Of a stretch of 64,000 nucleotides of DNA, positions 53,861 to 63,235 are shown piece by piece. Below the pieces are notes generated by a model. It did not search any database. It was given only the letters and a program-made list of their open reading frames with translations, and was not told where the DNA came from. A program made the position numbers and the translations under genes. The DNA comes from Ligaoa zhengdingensis (lineage in GTDB: Bacteria; Bacillota; Clostridia; Oscillospirales; Ruminococcaceae): the NCBI RefSeq assembly GCF_014384885.1, contig NZ_JACRST010000002.1:139876-203875 (forward strand), read 5' to 3'. The first letter of the stretch is position 1. Every line of letters begins with the position of its first letter.

Positions 53861-54238
53861 TTACTCCTCCGTATTGTAGATGAGCGACAGCATTTCGGCG
53901 AGCTCCGCGTGGGAGATGCCCGCCCGCTTCGCCACCTCGGCCGCCTGTTGCAGATAACCCTCCGCCTGCCGGAGGTGTTCCTCCCGGATCAGCTCGAGGT
54001 TGCCCCCCGCCACAAAGCTGCCCTTGCCGGTGACTGTCTCGATGAAGCCGTCCCGCTCGAGATCCTCGTAGGCGCGCTTGGTGGTGATGACGCTGATGCG
54101 CAGCTCCTTGGCCAGCAGGCGCATGGAGGGGAGCGCTTCCCCCTCGCGCAGCTGGCCGGTGATGATCTGCGCCTTGATCTGCGACGCGATCTGTTCGTAA
54201 ATAGGTTTCCCGCTGGAATTGCTGATGATGATGTCCAT
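53861..54238 (-). CDS. GntR family regulator, YtrA subfamily
   Basis: 125 residues from the ATG at 54,238. Winged helix IYEQIASQIKAQIITGQLREGEALPSMRLLAKELRISVITTKRAYEDLERDGFIETVTGKGSFV, then a short dimerisation tail (YtrA type). First gene of the operon gntR-ABC ATPase-permease. Envelope-active antibiotics are the usual inducers for this subfamily. Probably represses its own promoter via the palindrome upstream. Confidence 0.92.
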   Translation of the reverse strand: MDIIISNSSGKPIYEQIASQIKAQIITGQLREGEALPSMRLLAKELRISVITTKRAYEDLERDGFIETVTGKGSFVAGGNLELIREEHLRQAEGYLQQAAEVAKRAGISHAELAEMLSLIYNTEE

Positions 54239-54258
54239 GATCGAGCTCCAATCATATT

Positions 54259-54307
54259 GTATATATACTACATATACACTTATAACACCAGATATGTGTT
54301 TTGTCAA
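54259..54307 (-). promoter_or_regulatory. gntR operon promoter and operator
   Basis: Minus strand -35 TTGACA (54,307-54,302), 17-nt spacer, -10 TATAAG (54,284-54,279). Just downstream lies the inverted repeat GTATAT-N7-ATATAC (54,259-54,277). Confidence 0.75.
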
Positions 54308-54326
54308 GAGGATTTTTCTGAGAAAA

Positions 54327-54357
54327 CAAAAAAGCAGGAGAATCCGCTTCTCCTGCT
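54327..54357 (-). terminator. Terminator of mreB
   Basis: 10-bp stem AGCAGGAGAA/TTCTCCTGCT with loop TCCGC, then TTTTTTGTTTTC on the minus strand. Confidence 0.9.
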
Positions 54358-54369
54358 TCTCATCCTGTT

Positions 54370-55392
54370 TTACCTCGAGTGGGGGTACAAAATCGAATCC
54401 ACAATGCCGTCGCTGAACTCGTCGGTGAAGTCGAACAGCTTACCGGTGCCGATCGCCACACACTCCTCGGAGTTGGGCGCGAGGTACGCCTCAATTTTGA
54501 GCACCTTGCGCACCAGCTCAGGCAGGCCGTGCAGCTTTGCGCCGCCGCCCGTGAGCACAATGCCGTTGTTAATCATGTCGCCCACCAGCTCGGGCGGGGT
54601 GCGCTCGATCACCGACCGCACCGCCTGCAAAATCTGGATCACCGGATCCATGAGCGCCTCGCGCACCTCGCTGCGGCGGATGGTGCGCTTCTGCGGCAGG
54701 CCGGACATCAGGTTGCGGCCGCGGAAGTCCATCTCCATCTCCTCCAGCTTGGGGGCCACGCTGCCCACGCCGATCTTGATGCTTTCGGCGGTGCGCTTGC
54801 CGATGAGCACGTTGTAATTGTCGCGCACATATTTGATGATAATTTCGTCAAAGCGGTTGCCCGCCACCTTGAGCGACGCCTTGGTGACGATGCCGTTGAG
54901 GGAAAGCACCGCCACATCGGTGGTGCCGCCGCCGATATCCAGGATGATGTTGCCGTTGGCGCGGTTGATGTCCACCCCCGCGCCGATGGCGGCCGCGACT
55001 GGTTCCTCCACGAGGTAGACCTTGCGCGCGCCCGCCACCACAGCCGCGTCTATCACCGCGCGGCTCTCCACATCGGTGATGCCCGACGGCACACAGATGG
55101 CCACGCGCGGCTTGACCATGCTGCTCTCGCTGACCTTCTTGAGAAAATACTTCACCATCTGCTCGCACAGCTCGTAGTCGGCGATTACACCGTCGGCCAG
55201 CGGGCAGACCGCCCGGATTTTGTCCGGGGTTTTGCCCAGCATGGACGCCGCCTCGCTACCCACCGCCAAAAGCTGGCCGGTGCGCGTGTTGACCGCCACC
55301 ACCGACGGCTCCTTGAGGCAGATGCCCTTCTCCTTCGTATAGATCAGCACCGTTGTGGTGCCCAAATCGATTCCAATATCAATGTTGCTCAT
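54370..55392 (-). CDS. mreB: MreB/Mbl family cell shape actin homologue
   Basis: 340 residues. Actin fold motifs: phosphate 1 DIGIDLGTTTVLIYTK, connect 1 ADYELCEQMVKYFLKK, phosphate 2 NIILDIGGGTTDVAVLS, adenosine GIVLTGGGAKLHGLPEL. Forms membrane-bound filaments that guide lateral wall synthesis. Stands alone without mreCD, which suggests an Mbl or MreBH-like paralogue, or the mreB of sporulating Clostridia (MreB/Mbl not separable here). Good promoter and terminator frame it as a single gene. Confidence 0.94.
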   Translation of the reverse strand: MSNIDIGIDLGTTTVLIYTKEKGICLKEPSVVAVNTRTGQLLAVGSEAASMLGKTPDKIRAVCPLADGVIADYELCEQMVKYFLKKVSESSMVKPRVAICVPSGITDVESRAVIDAAVVAGARKVYLVEEPVAAAIGAGVDINRANGNIILDIGGGTTDVAVLSLNGIVTKASLKVAGNRFDEIIIKYVRDNYNVLIGKRTAESIKIGVGSVAPKLEEMEMDFRGRNLMSGLPQKRTIRRSEVREALMDPVIQILQAVRSVIERTPPELVGDMINNGIVLTGGGAKLHGLPELVRKVLKIEAYLAPNSEECVAIGTGKLFDFTDEFSDGIVDSILYPHSR

Positions 55393-55436
55393 AGTCCCAT
55401 GTTCCTCCGAAGCCGCTCATTGCCCAATCTTTCACT

Positions 55437-55465
55437 AGTATATCGTTTTTTTCAACACGTTTCAA
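55437..55465 (-). promoter_or_regulatory. Predicted mreB promoter
   Basis: Minus strand -35 TTGAAA (55,465-55,460), 17-nt spacer, -10 TATACT (55,442-55,437). Confidence 0.75.
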
Positions 55466-55502
55466 CAAATAAATTTTGAATAAAGTGCTAATTTGGACGC
55501 AA

Positions 55503-56177
55503 TCAGCCGGCCGGACCGGCTGCTGGAGTGGCGAGCACCGCGGCAGCGCACACCCGCTTGGCGCCCGCCGCCTTCAGGGTTGCGGCGCACTCGCACAGGG
55601 TCGCGCCGGTGGTGACAATGTCGTCCACCAACAGGATGGATTTGCCCGCGGCCAATTCCGCCGCCGCGCGATAGACCCCTTTGACATTCTGCTCCCGCTC
55701 CTCCCTGGATAAGGTGTGCTGGATGCGGTTGTGCAGCAGCTTTTGCAGGGCGCGCTCGTCGCAGGGCAGCCCCATCCGTTCGGCCAGGCGCTGCGCGATG
55801 TATGCCGACTGATTGAAGCCGCGCTCCCGCCGGGACGCCTTGTGCAACGGCACGGGCAGGACAAAATCGAACGAGCGCCCGGCATAGTATGCGCACACAG
55901 CGGCTTCAAACCCTTCGCGCAGCTCCAGATCGTAGCAGCGCAGCTGGCGGTGAAATTTGAACTCCCGCATCAACGCCGCGCCCGCGTCCTGATAGAGGTA
56001 TGCGGCCGCCAGGCCGTCGAGCGGCGGCACAAGCGGCGCCGCTGGGTCGTCGCGCAAGCGCAGGGTGGGGCGGCAGCCGTCGCACAGCACGCCGCGGGCG
56101 ATCACCTCGCCGCAGCAGGCGCAGCGCGGCGGAAACAGCAGGTCGAGCAGGGCCTCCAGCACGCGCGGCCCGCTCAT
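55503..56177 (-). CDS. comFC: ComF family phosphoribosyltransferase-like protein
   Basis: 224 residues. N-terminal zinc finger CACCGEVIARGVLCDGC, then VLPVPLHKASRRERGFNQSAYIAQRLA and the PRPP loop ILLVDDIVTTGATLCECAATLKAAGAKRV. ComFC homologues act in DNA uptake/processing. ATGA overlap with a preceding 59-codon gene. comFA is not adjacent; recD2 is upstream on the same strand. Confidence 0.93.
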   Translation of the reverse strand: MSGPRVLEALLDLLFPPRCACCGEVIARGVLCDGCRPTLRLRDDPAAPLVPPLDGLAAAYLYQDAGAALMREFKFHRQLRCYDLELREGFEAAVCAYYAGRSFDFVLPVPLHKASRRERGFNQSAYIAQRLAERMGLPCDERALQKLLHNRIQHTLSREEREQNVKGVYRAAAELAAGKSILLVDDIVTTGATLCECAATLKAAGAKRVCAAAVLATPAAGPAG

Positions 56178-56353
56178 GTCTCCTGCGGCGGGTACGGGAT
56201 TTTGCCGTGCTCCGCTTCAAATTCGCGGATTCCCTCCCTGATAAAGTAAAGCACTTGACCATTGCCGGAGCGGCCCTCGTATTTTGCAATATAGCGCAGC
56301 TTGTAATGCGTTTCAGGATCAATCGTCATGCCGAGATGTTTTTCGTCCTTCAT
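56174..56353 (-). CDS. Small ribbon-helix-helix-like protein
   Basis: 59 residues: MKDEKHLGMTIDPETHYKL..., continuing RYIAKYEGRSGNGQVLYFIREGI. The short strand MTIDPE followed by two helices is the look of an Arc/CopG-type DNA-binding fold. GGAGAGG lies before the ATG at 56,353 and the stop overlaps the comFC ATG (ATGA), so the two are co-translated. Function unknown. Confidence 0.75.
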   Translation of the reverse strand: MKDEKHLGMTIDPETHYKLRYIAKYEGRSGNGQVLYFIREGIREFEAEHGKIPYPPQET

Positions 56354-56473
56354 CGAATCCTCTCCAACTCAAACCATACTTAAAATAAGATATATCAAGT
56401 ACAGTTTAAGTCTTATTCTGAGAATTATGACGAAATAGTCTTGAAACCATCTCGATTTAAGATTGAAAAATTT

Positions 56474-58723
56474 TCATCCCGGCCCGCCCGCGCCGCCCAT
56501 CGGGTCCTGTTCTGCGCGCAGCAAGCGCGCCAGGTTGGTGTAGCGCAGCGTCTTTTTGTTGTTATCCACCATGTAATAGACGCTGGACTCCTCCCCCAGC
56601 AGGATCAGCAGCTTTTTTGCGCGGGTCACCGCCGTGTACAGCAGGTTGCGGTAATACAGGTTGCGGCTGGGCCGCCCCAGCGGCAGGATCACCGCCTCAA
56701 ACTCGCTGCCCTGCGATTTGTGCACCGTCACCGCGTAGGCCAACTCCAGCTCGTTGGCCATGTCGAAGCTGTATTCCGCCTGCTTGTCGTCGAAGCGCAG
56801 CAGCATCATGCGCGCGCCCCGGTCGATCTGCAAAATCTCCCCGATATCCCCGTTGAAGATGCCGGTGCCGCCCTCGCCGCCCTCGCGGTCCCACACGATG
56901 TCGTAGTTATTGCGGATCTGCATCACCTTGTCACCCGTGCGGAAGGTGTAACCGCCGAACACAAACTCCTGCTTGTGCGCCGCGGGCGGATTGAGCCGGC
57001 GCTGCAACCGCCGGTTGAGCTCCATCGTGCCCAGCTCCCCCTTGCGGGTGGGCGACAGCACCTGGATATCCCACAACGCGGAGAAGCCGTAGGCCGCGGG
57101 CAAACGCCGCGCCACCAGGTCCTCCAGCGTGGCGGCCGCCGCCTCGGACGAAGGGCTGCGCAGAAAGAAGAAGTCGTTGTCCCGCACCCGCAGGTCGGGG
57201 TGCTCCCCACGCACGATCTGGTGCGCGTTGGTGACGATCAGGCTCTGCGCGGCCTGGCGGAAGATTTCCTTCAGCTGCACGGAACACAGCACGTCCGAAT
57301 CGATCAGGTCGCGCAGCACATTGCCCGCGCCCACGCTGGGGAGCTGGTCGGCGTCCCCCACCAGCACCAGCCGGCAGGACAGCCGCATCGCCCGCAGCAG
57401 GCTTTCAAACAGCAGCGTGTCCACCATCGACATCTCGTCCACAATCAGGACATCCGCGTCGAGCGGGTTGCGCTCGTTGCGCTTGAAGGTCACCGCATCG
57501 CCCGCGCGGAAATCCACCTCCAGCAGCCGGTGGATGGTCTTTGCCTCCCGCCCGGTCATCTCGGTCATGCGCTTGGCCGCGCGCCCGGTGGGAGCGGCCA
57601 GCAGCACCTTCTCCCCCATCTGCTCGAACAGCTCGATGATGGCGTTGATGATGGTGGTCTTACCGGTGCCCGGCCCGCCAGTGAGCAGGAATACGCCGTT
57701 TGTGAGCGCCCCCACGATCGCCCGCTTTTGCAGCGCCTCATAGCGGATGGAGAAGCTCTCCTCCAGCGCCGCGATCTGCGGGGCGTAGTCGGGCGGCTCG
57801 GGGTTGGCAAACGCGCTGCGCACAATCATCAGCCGCCCCGCGATATAGCGCTCGGCGCAGAACAGCTCCGGCAGATACCAGAACATCCGCCCGTCGATCT
57901 CCATCCGGACCAGCGCCTCCTCCCGCTCCTGCTCGTAGAGGCACTGTTCCACTGGCTCGCGTCCGGTCTCCAAAAGCTGCGCCGCAATCTTCACCAGGCT
58001 CTCCTCCGGCAGACAGGTGTGCCCGTTGCCAAGGTTGTGTCGCAGCACAAAGGCGAGCGCCGCCGCCACCCGGTGCGGGTCGTCGGGCGCGACGCCCAAT
58101 TCCACAGCGATGGCGTCGGCCTGTTCAAAACCCAGGCCGATATCCCATCCGCACAGCAGGTAGGGGTTCTCGGTCAGGGTTTCCACCGAGGCACCCCCCC
58201 ACTTTTTCCACACCCGCACGCAGATGGTGGGGTGCACATTAAAACGCGCCAGGAACAGCATTACCATGCGCACCCCATAGACGCGGCGGAAATCCTCCGC
58301 GATCTCCGCCGCCTTTTTGGGGGAGATGCCCCGCACCTCGGTGAGGCGCTCGGGGTTGTTTTCCATCACGTCCAGCGTCCGGTCGCCGAAGTGGGTGACC
58401 AGGCGCGCCGCGATCACCGGGCCGATGCCCTTGATCGACCGCGCGGAAAGATACTTCAGGATGGCGTTGGCGGTGGATGGCAGCGCCTTTTCGCAGATCG
58501 CCGCCCGGAACTGCTGCCCATAGGTGGGGTGCGCGGTGTACTCGCCGGTGAGGGTGAGGTGCTCCCCCTCGCAGACCGGCTCGGCGAGCTCCCCCACCAC
58601 GGTGACCAGGTCGCGGTCGTTGTCGATCGCCAGACCGAACACGGTGAAGCCCGTGTCGTCGCTGCGGTAGGTGACATACTCCACTGTGCCCTCCAGCCGC
58701 TCCAATTCCCTTTGCTGTTCCAT
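56474..58723 (-). CDS. recD2: ATP-dependent RecD2 DNA helicase
   Basis: 749 residues. N-terminal OB-like (GTVEYVTYRSDDTGFTVFGL) and helix-hairpin-helix region (IKGIGPVIAARLV, EVRGISPKKAAEIAE), then the SF1B motor: Walker A LLTGGPGTGKTTII, motif II VDEMSMVD, III LVGDADQLPSVGAGNVL, and motif VI TAVTRAKKLLILL, with AYAVTVHKSQGSEFEAVILP in domain 2B. A 5'-3' helicase not bound to RecBC in Firmicutes; takes part in repair and mismatch handling. Confidence 0.96.
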   Translation of the reverse strand: MEQQRELERLEGTVEYVTYRSDDTGFTVFGLAIDNDRDLVTVVGELAEPVCEGEHLTLTGEYTAHPTYGQQFRAAICEKALPSTANAILKYLSARSIKGIGPVIAARLVTHFGDRTLDVMENNPERLTEVRGISPKKAAEIAEDFRRVYGVRMVMLFLARFNVHPTICVRVWKKWGGASVETLTENPYLLCGWDIGLGFEQADAIAVELGVAPDDPHRVAAALAFVLRHNLGNGHTCLPEESLVKIAAQLLETGREPVEQCLYEQEREEALVRMEIDGRMFWYLPELFCAERYIAGRLMIVRSAFANPEPPDYAPQIAALEESFSIRYEALQKRAIVGALTNGVFLLTGGPGTGKTTIINAIIELFEQMGEKVLLAAPTGRAAKRMTEMTGREAKTIHRLLEVDFRAGDAVTFKRNERNPLDADVLIVDEMSMVDTLLFESLLRAMRLSCRLVLVGDADQLPSVGAGNVLRDLIDSDVLCSVQLKEIFRQAAQSLIVTNAHQIVRGEHPDLRVRDNDFFFLRSPSSEAAAATLEDLVARRLPAAYGFSALWDIQVLSPTRKGELGTMELNRRLQRRLNPPAAHKQEFVFGGYTFRTGDKVMQIRNNYDIVWDREGGEGGTGIFNGDIGEILQIDRGARMMLLRFDDKQAEYSFDMANELELAYAVTVHKSQGSEFEAVILPLGRPSRNLYYRNLLYTAVTRAKKLLILLGEESSVYYMVDNNKKTLRYTNLARLLRAEQDPMGGAGGPG

Positions 58724-58772
58724 GCCGCCTCTCCCATCCGTACAAACCGTTTACATTTCAGTATAATACGCG

Positions 58773-59120
58773 TCAGCGGTTTTGTAAACCCGCGATCTGT
58801 CCCGCCAGCTCGCGGGCCCCGCACACCCTGGCGTAGCTGCATTCCTCACAAAAACTGCGACAGATGCGCAGCGTTTCCTCGTCCGCGCCGTAGTCGGCCA
58901 CCAACAGCAGCGGATCGTCCCCCATCACCCCCTGCAACAGGTCGGTGTAGGCGCTGCGCAGCCGCTGCTCGATATCCGGCTCCGGGCCGAATACCGGCAT
59001 CACCGCTGCAATGCGGGAGGGATGGCGCGGCTTCAAAATCCAGCGCTGCAACACCACCAGCAGATACCCCAACCCGATTGAGGCGAGCAGGCCGATCAAT
59101 AACAGGATCAACGTTTTCAT
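58773..59120 (-). CDS. Membrane-anchored protein of unknown function
   Basis: 115 residues. One N-terminal membrane helix (LILLLIGLLASIGLGYLLVVL), then a soluble part with VMPVFGPEPDIEQRLRSAYTDLLQG and a Cys group ICRSFCEECSYARVC. Lies 50 nt upstream of recD2 on the same strand. No recognised family. Confidence 0.7.
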   Translation of the reverse strand: MKTLILLLIGLLASIGLGYLLVVLQRWILKPRHPSRIAAVMPVFGPEPDIEQRLRSAYTDLLQGVMGDDPLLLVADYGADEETLRICRSFCEECSYARVCGARELAGQIAGLQNR

Positions 59121-59189
59121 AAAATTACCCCCATTTCATGCCATTTTCATACCCCATCCTATGAAAATGTCCCGCCCGGGGTGAAAAAC

Positions 59190-59227
59190 AAAACGGCGCC
59201 CGGCGGCAGCGGTCTGCCGTCGGGCGC
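59190..59227 (-). terminator. Terminator of metK
   Basis: 14-bp stem GCGCCCGGCGGCAG/CTGCCGTCGGGCGC (one G-T), then CGTTTTGTTTTTC on the minus strand. Confidence 0.9.
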
Positions 59228-59252
59228 TCACGAATGCATATTGAAATACGGG

Positions 59253-60443
<1,191 letters not shown>

Positions 60444-60563
60444 TCTGTTTCCTCCTATCGGCCGGTCCACCGTCCCTTATCCACACCGGCGCCGGCCGCC
60501 TGTTATATTTGATATCGCCATGTTGTTTCCGGAGCAGCCGCAGCGCTCCGCCCATTTCCGGAC

Positions 60564-60594
60564 AAAAAAAGTCTCGGCCAAAAACCGAGACTTT
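60564..60594 (-). terminator. Riboswitch-controlled terminator upstream of metK
   Basis: 10-bp stem AAAGTCTCGG/CCGAGACTTT, loop CCAAAAA, 7-U tract; directly follows the SAM-I aptamer. Confidence 0.9.
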
Positions 60595-60595
60595 C

Positions 60596-60694
60596 CGTCA
60601 TCCTCATCTCTCGGTTTCCCGCAGGATTTGGCACCTTACAAATGCAGGTTGCCGGGCATCACAGGGCCTGTTCCCTCCGCCGCTCTTGATAAGG
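60596..60694 (-). promoter_or_regulatory. SAM-I (S-box) riboswitch of metK
   Basis: Minus-strand sequence shows the S-box blocks in order: CTTATCAAGAGCGGCGGAGG, GGCCCTGTGATGCCCGGCAA, CCTGCATTTGTAAGGTGCCA, and a closing GAGATGAGG. SAM binding should favour the terminator at 60,564-60,594 and lower metK. Confidence 0.93.
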
Positions 60695-60717
60695 GGTTAT
60701 TCAACTGTATCTTCTAT

Positions 60718-60745
60718 AGTATACCAATGGCGGTCTCTTTGTCAA
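60718..60745 (-). promoter_or_regulatory. metK promoter
   Basis: Minus strand -35 TTGACA (60,745-60,740), 16-nt spacer, -10 TATACT (60,723-60,718), about 20 nt upstream of the riboswitch and 19 nt beyond the ribU stop. Confidence 0.8.
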
Positions 60746-60763
60746 CCGTCATTTCGCCGAAAC

Positions 60764-61303
60764 TTATACATTAAGCAATTTCCCCGTCGTTTTATACAAT
60801 AAAAAGGTGAAAACAGAGTTGACGCCCGCCTTCATCAGGTTAAAGGGGATGATGACCGGCACCAGCATTTCCACCACGGCGTCCACCGGCGTCCCCATGA
60901 AGATGGGCGTGAAGATCAGGTTCATCGCCACCATCAGCAGCGTCATGGTGAGGGTACCCACACCCAGCGCGAGAATTGCAGTTTTGAAGGACTTGTTGCG
61001 GCGGTAGATCGAGCCCGCCACCAGCACATAGCCACCGGTTGCCAAAAAATGCATCAGGATGCCGATGATACCGCTGCCCGCGCTGACAGTAGTCCCTTGC
61101 AGCACCGCAACCACCAGGGTCAGGATGAGGGCCTCAACCGGACCGTAGGCGAACGCGCTGATGAACAGCGGCACGTCCGCCGGATCGTATTCGAGGAACG
61201 GAGCTGGCGGGAAGGGGATACGCACCGCCAACAGCAGCACGACTGAAAGGGCTGCCAGCATAGCGAGGCGGGTGAGCTTTTTGGTGGATGCGGATACATT
61301 CAT
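60764..61303 (-). CDS. ribU: Riboflavin ECF transporter S component RibU
   Basis: 179 residues, about six membrane helices, with LARLAMLAAL-type start and the characteristic FLEYDPADVPLFISAFAYGPVEALI of RibU. Works with a shared EcfAA'T module (elsewhere). Its long leader contains an FMN riboswitch, which confirms the substrate. Confidence 0.94.
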   Translation of the reverse strand: MNVSASTKKLTRLAMLAALSVVLLLAVRIPFPPAPFLEYDPADVPLFISAFAYGPVEALILTLVVAVLQGTTVSAGSGIIGILMHFLATGGYVLVAGSIYRRNKSFKTAILALGVGTLTMTLLMVAMNLIFTPIFMGTPVDAVVEMLVPVIIPFNLMKAGVNSVFTFLLYKTTGKLLNV

Positions 61304-61382
61304 GACAATTACCTCCTGGGCCGGTTGGGCCGAGCATAAATTTTAGAATAGCTGTCAGAAGGGTTTGGCGGCCCATGCAAAC

Positions 61383-61418
61383 AAAAAAGCCCTCGATGAT
61401 GGAATATCATCAAGGGCT
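61383..61418 (-). terminator. Riboswitch-controlled terminator upstream of ribU
   Basis: AGCCCTTGATGAT/ATCATCGAGGGCT stem in the minus-strand RNA (one G-U pair), loop ATTCC, U6 tract. Confidence 0.92.
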
Positions 61419-61449
61419 CAACATGTACGCTCCAAACGGGGCCGCACCT

Positions 61450-61570
61450 GTTTCTTTCCTCCGGACTATACCGTCGGTATCGGATTCCAACCGATTCTGC
61501 ACAATGGCTCGCGGACTTGTCGCACAAAGGCGCTTCACCGCCGGTGGGGACTTACACCCCGCCCTGAAAC
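61450..61570 (-). promoter_or_regulatory. FMN (RFN) riboswitch of ribU
   Basis: RFN blocks seen on the minus strand: TTCAGGGCGGGGTGTAAGTC, CCCACCGGCGGT, GTCCGCGAGCC, CAGAATCGGTTGGAATCCGA, TACCGACGGTATAGTCCGGA, ending AGGAAAGAAAC. High FMN should promote termination at 61,383-61,418. Confidence 0.96.
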
Positions 61571-61590
61571 AGACTGTTCTATCGATATTC

Positions 61591-61619
61591 AGTATACGCA
61601 GCATGGCGGCCCGTGTCAA
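61591..61619 (-). promoter_or_regulatory. ribU promoter
   Basis: Minus strand -35 TTGACA (61,619-61,614), 17-nt spacer, -10 TATACT (61,596-61,591). The -35 overlaps the stop codon of the MFS gene. Confidence 0.85.
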
Positions 61620-62806
61620 GCGTTTTTTTGCCGCAGCAGCGGGAGATAAGACAGCAACGCGAGCAGCAGGAATATGATTGCGAACAGGGTGAGCGCGGGG
61701 AGTCCCATGCTGTCGATGAGCACTCCACCCAGCCACGAACCGATGATCGAGCCGAGATAGATGGTACAGGCGCTTCCCAGTGTGATCGCGGTGGAATTGA
61801 GCTGCCGCGGCGTGTTCTGGCAGATAAACTCCATCGAGACGCCCAAAAAGCCGATGTGGGCGATCCCGCGAAAGACCATCGCCAGGATGAGCCCCTCCGC
61901 TGAGGAAAGATGGTGCAGGATCAACAGGTTGCAAAGCATCGAGGAAAGGACAATCAAGCCCGAATATTCAACGCGCGATTTGCGGTTGATCCGCCCCAGA
62001 AGGTTGAGGGTTGGCATCTCAGCAAGCGCGGTGGTACAGAGCAGCAGCGCCAACATTCCGCTGCCCTGCTGGAAGAGCGCCACATAATTGGGGAGAAAGG
62101 TCATAGTGGAGCGGAGCGCAATGTTGAAGCACAATCCGCTGAGCAAAAATAAGACATAGCGCTTTTGTCTCGCCAGCAATCCGAGCGCCTGTAGGGTACC
62201 GATAGAAGCCGCGCCGCTCCTTGGCCCGTTGCAGCAGGGCACCCCAGGGATCACCAAACAGCCTACAATTAGAGCAGAGGCCACCAGGCCATAGGAGAAA
62301 AACATCATGCGCGTGCCGAAATGCTCCATCAACGCGCCAAAGCCGAGGATGAAAAAAGCATAAAAGAAGGAGGCCATGCCCCTGGTCAGTTCAAAACGGA
62401 TATAGGGGCGTTCGTCGCGCAGCAGCAGTTCCCACGCATCGATGATCGCGCTGTTGGTATTGAAAAAGGCCGAATAGACCACCACAGACAACATTGCTAG
62501 AGGCACCGTCTTCACCGTTGCGGGCAACAGAAGCGCAGCTGGTATGCTCAGGGCAGTCGCCAGCATTAAAAACTTTTTGCAGGAAAGATAGGTATCCGTG
62601 ATGTAGCCGTAAACCGGTTGCAAAGCCAATGTGATGACAGCCTGTAAGGTGATGGTCAGACCGCACTCGGTGTTAGTAAAACCGTGTTCCTGCAAATAGA
62701 GAACCAGGAAATTATTGTAACAGCAAAACCCGAACTGATATAAGGATTGCACCAAAGTAAAGCCGATATTTTCCCTTTTTATCGCGGTCTTTAGAAAAGA
62801 TGTCAT
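61616..62806 (-). CDS. Major facilitator superfamily transporter
   Basis: 396 residues, twelve hydrophobic segments. N-terminal YNNFLVLYLQEHGFTNTECGL and ITDTYLSCKKFL (loop 2-3) resemble the LacY/nucleoside:H+ symporter-like MFS_1 group. The cytoplasmic middle loop is short (CCNGPRSGAASIGTLQALG). No ligand can be assigned. Ends within the ribU promoter; no terminator between, so read-through into the ribU leader is possible. Confidence 0.85.
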   Translation of the reverse strand: MTSFLKTAIKRENIGFTLVQSLYQFGFCCYNNFLVLYLQEHGFTNTECGLTITLQAVITLALQPVYGYITDTYLSCKKFLMLATALSIPAALLLPATVKTVPLAMLSVVVYSAFFNTNSAIIDAWELLLRDERPYIRFELTRGMASFFYAFFILGFGALMEHFGTRMMFFSYGLVASALIVGCLVIPGVPCCNGPRSGAASIGTLQALGLLARQKRYVLFLLSGLCFNIALRSTMTFLPNYVALFQQGSGMLALLLCTTALAEMPTLNLLGRINRKSRVEYSGLIVLSSMLCNLLILHHLSSAEGLILAMVFRGIAHIGFLGVSMEFICQNTPRQLNSTAITLGSACTIYLGSIIGSWLGGVLIDSMGLPALTLFAIIFLLLALLSYLPLLRQKNA

Positions 62807-63161
62807 CCCGTTTCTCCATTTTCAAGTTACTTTTTGTTTTATCGTAGCACATCCCTCCTGAGAATACAATTCGTATCCTCACCAAAAAATCACGCTCTTA
62901 CGTAAAACGTGGGACACACTCAACGCGGCCCTATAAGAACCATTAACCAGCAGCACCTAACGGTCGTCAGCCGCACTTGGCGTTACTTTTTACTGATTGG
63001 ATTATCCGCAGGCATTGAATGGATCTTCATATTCTTTGAAACTCATTGGATATGCTTCTTCATCCTCGCTTCATTCCCACCTGCTGTGTTCACATAATGC
63101 CCCTTTGTCCAAAATGCCCCCTCCATTTTTCCACTGTCATAGCAGATAGTTACCTTGCCAA
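62807..63161. other. Intergenic region, no gene supported
   Basis: Contains a GGATAC/GTATTC-type inverted repeat at about 62,862-62,878 (possible operator for the MFS gene). An open frame at 62,909-63,097 has no ribosome binding site and was not accepted. Confidence 0.5.
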
Positions 63162-63198
63162 ATGAAGCGGGGCGGCCAAATTGGCCGCCCCGCTTCAT
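63162..63198 (-). terminator. Strong hairpin after the surface protein gene
   Basis: 18-bp perfect stem ATGAAGCGGGGCGGCCAA and complement around a single A (effective loop AAATT), 38 nt past the stop at 63,236. It lacks a clean T-run, so it may be a terminator or an mRNA 3'-end stabiliser. Confidence 0.65.
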
Positions 63199-63235
63199 GG
63201 GAAAAATATAAGAAAGGAAAAATGAGAAAGCTGTG

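Noticed and set aside
56441..59122. 893-codon open frame on the plus strand
   Set aside because: Exactly antisense to recD2, which has all helicase motifs; the plus frame has none and a His/Gln/Arg-rich shadow composition.
62909..63097. 62-codon plus-strand ORF with hydrophobic stretch
   Set aside because: No ribosome binding site, no promoter, and composition like translated AT-rich spacer.
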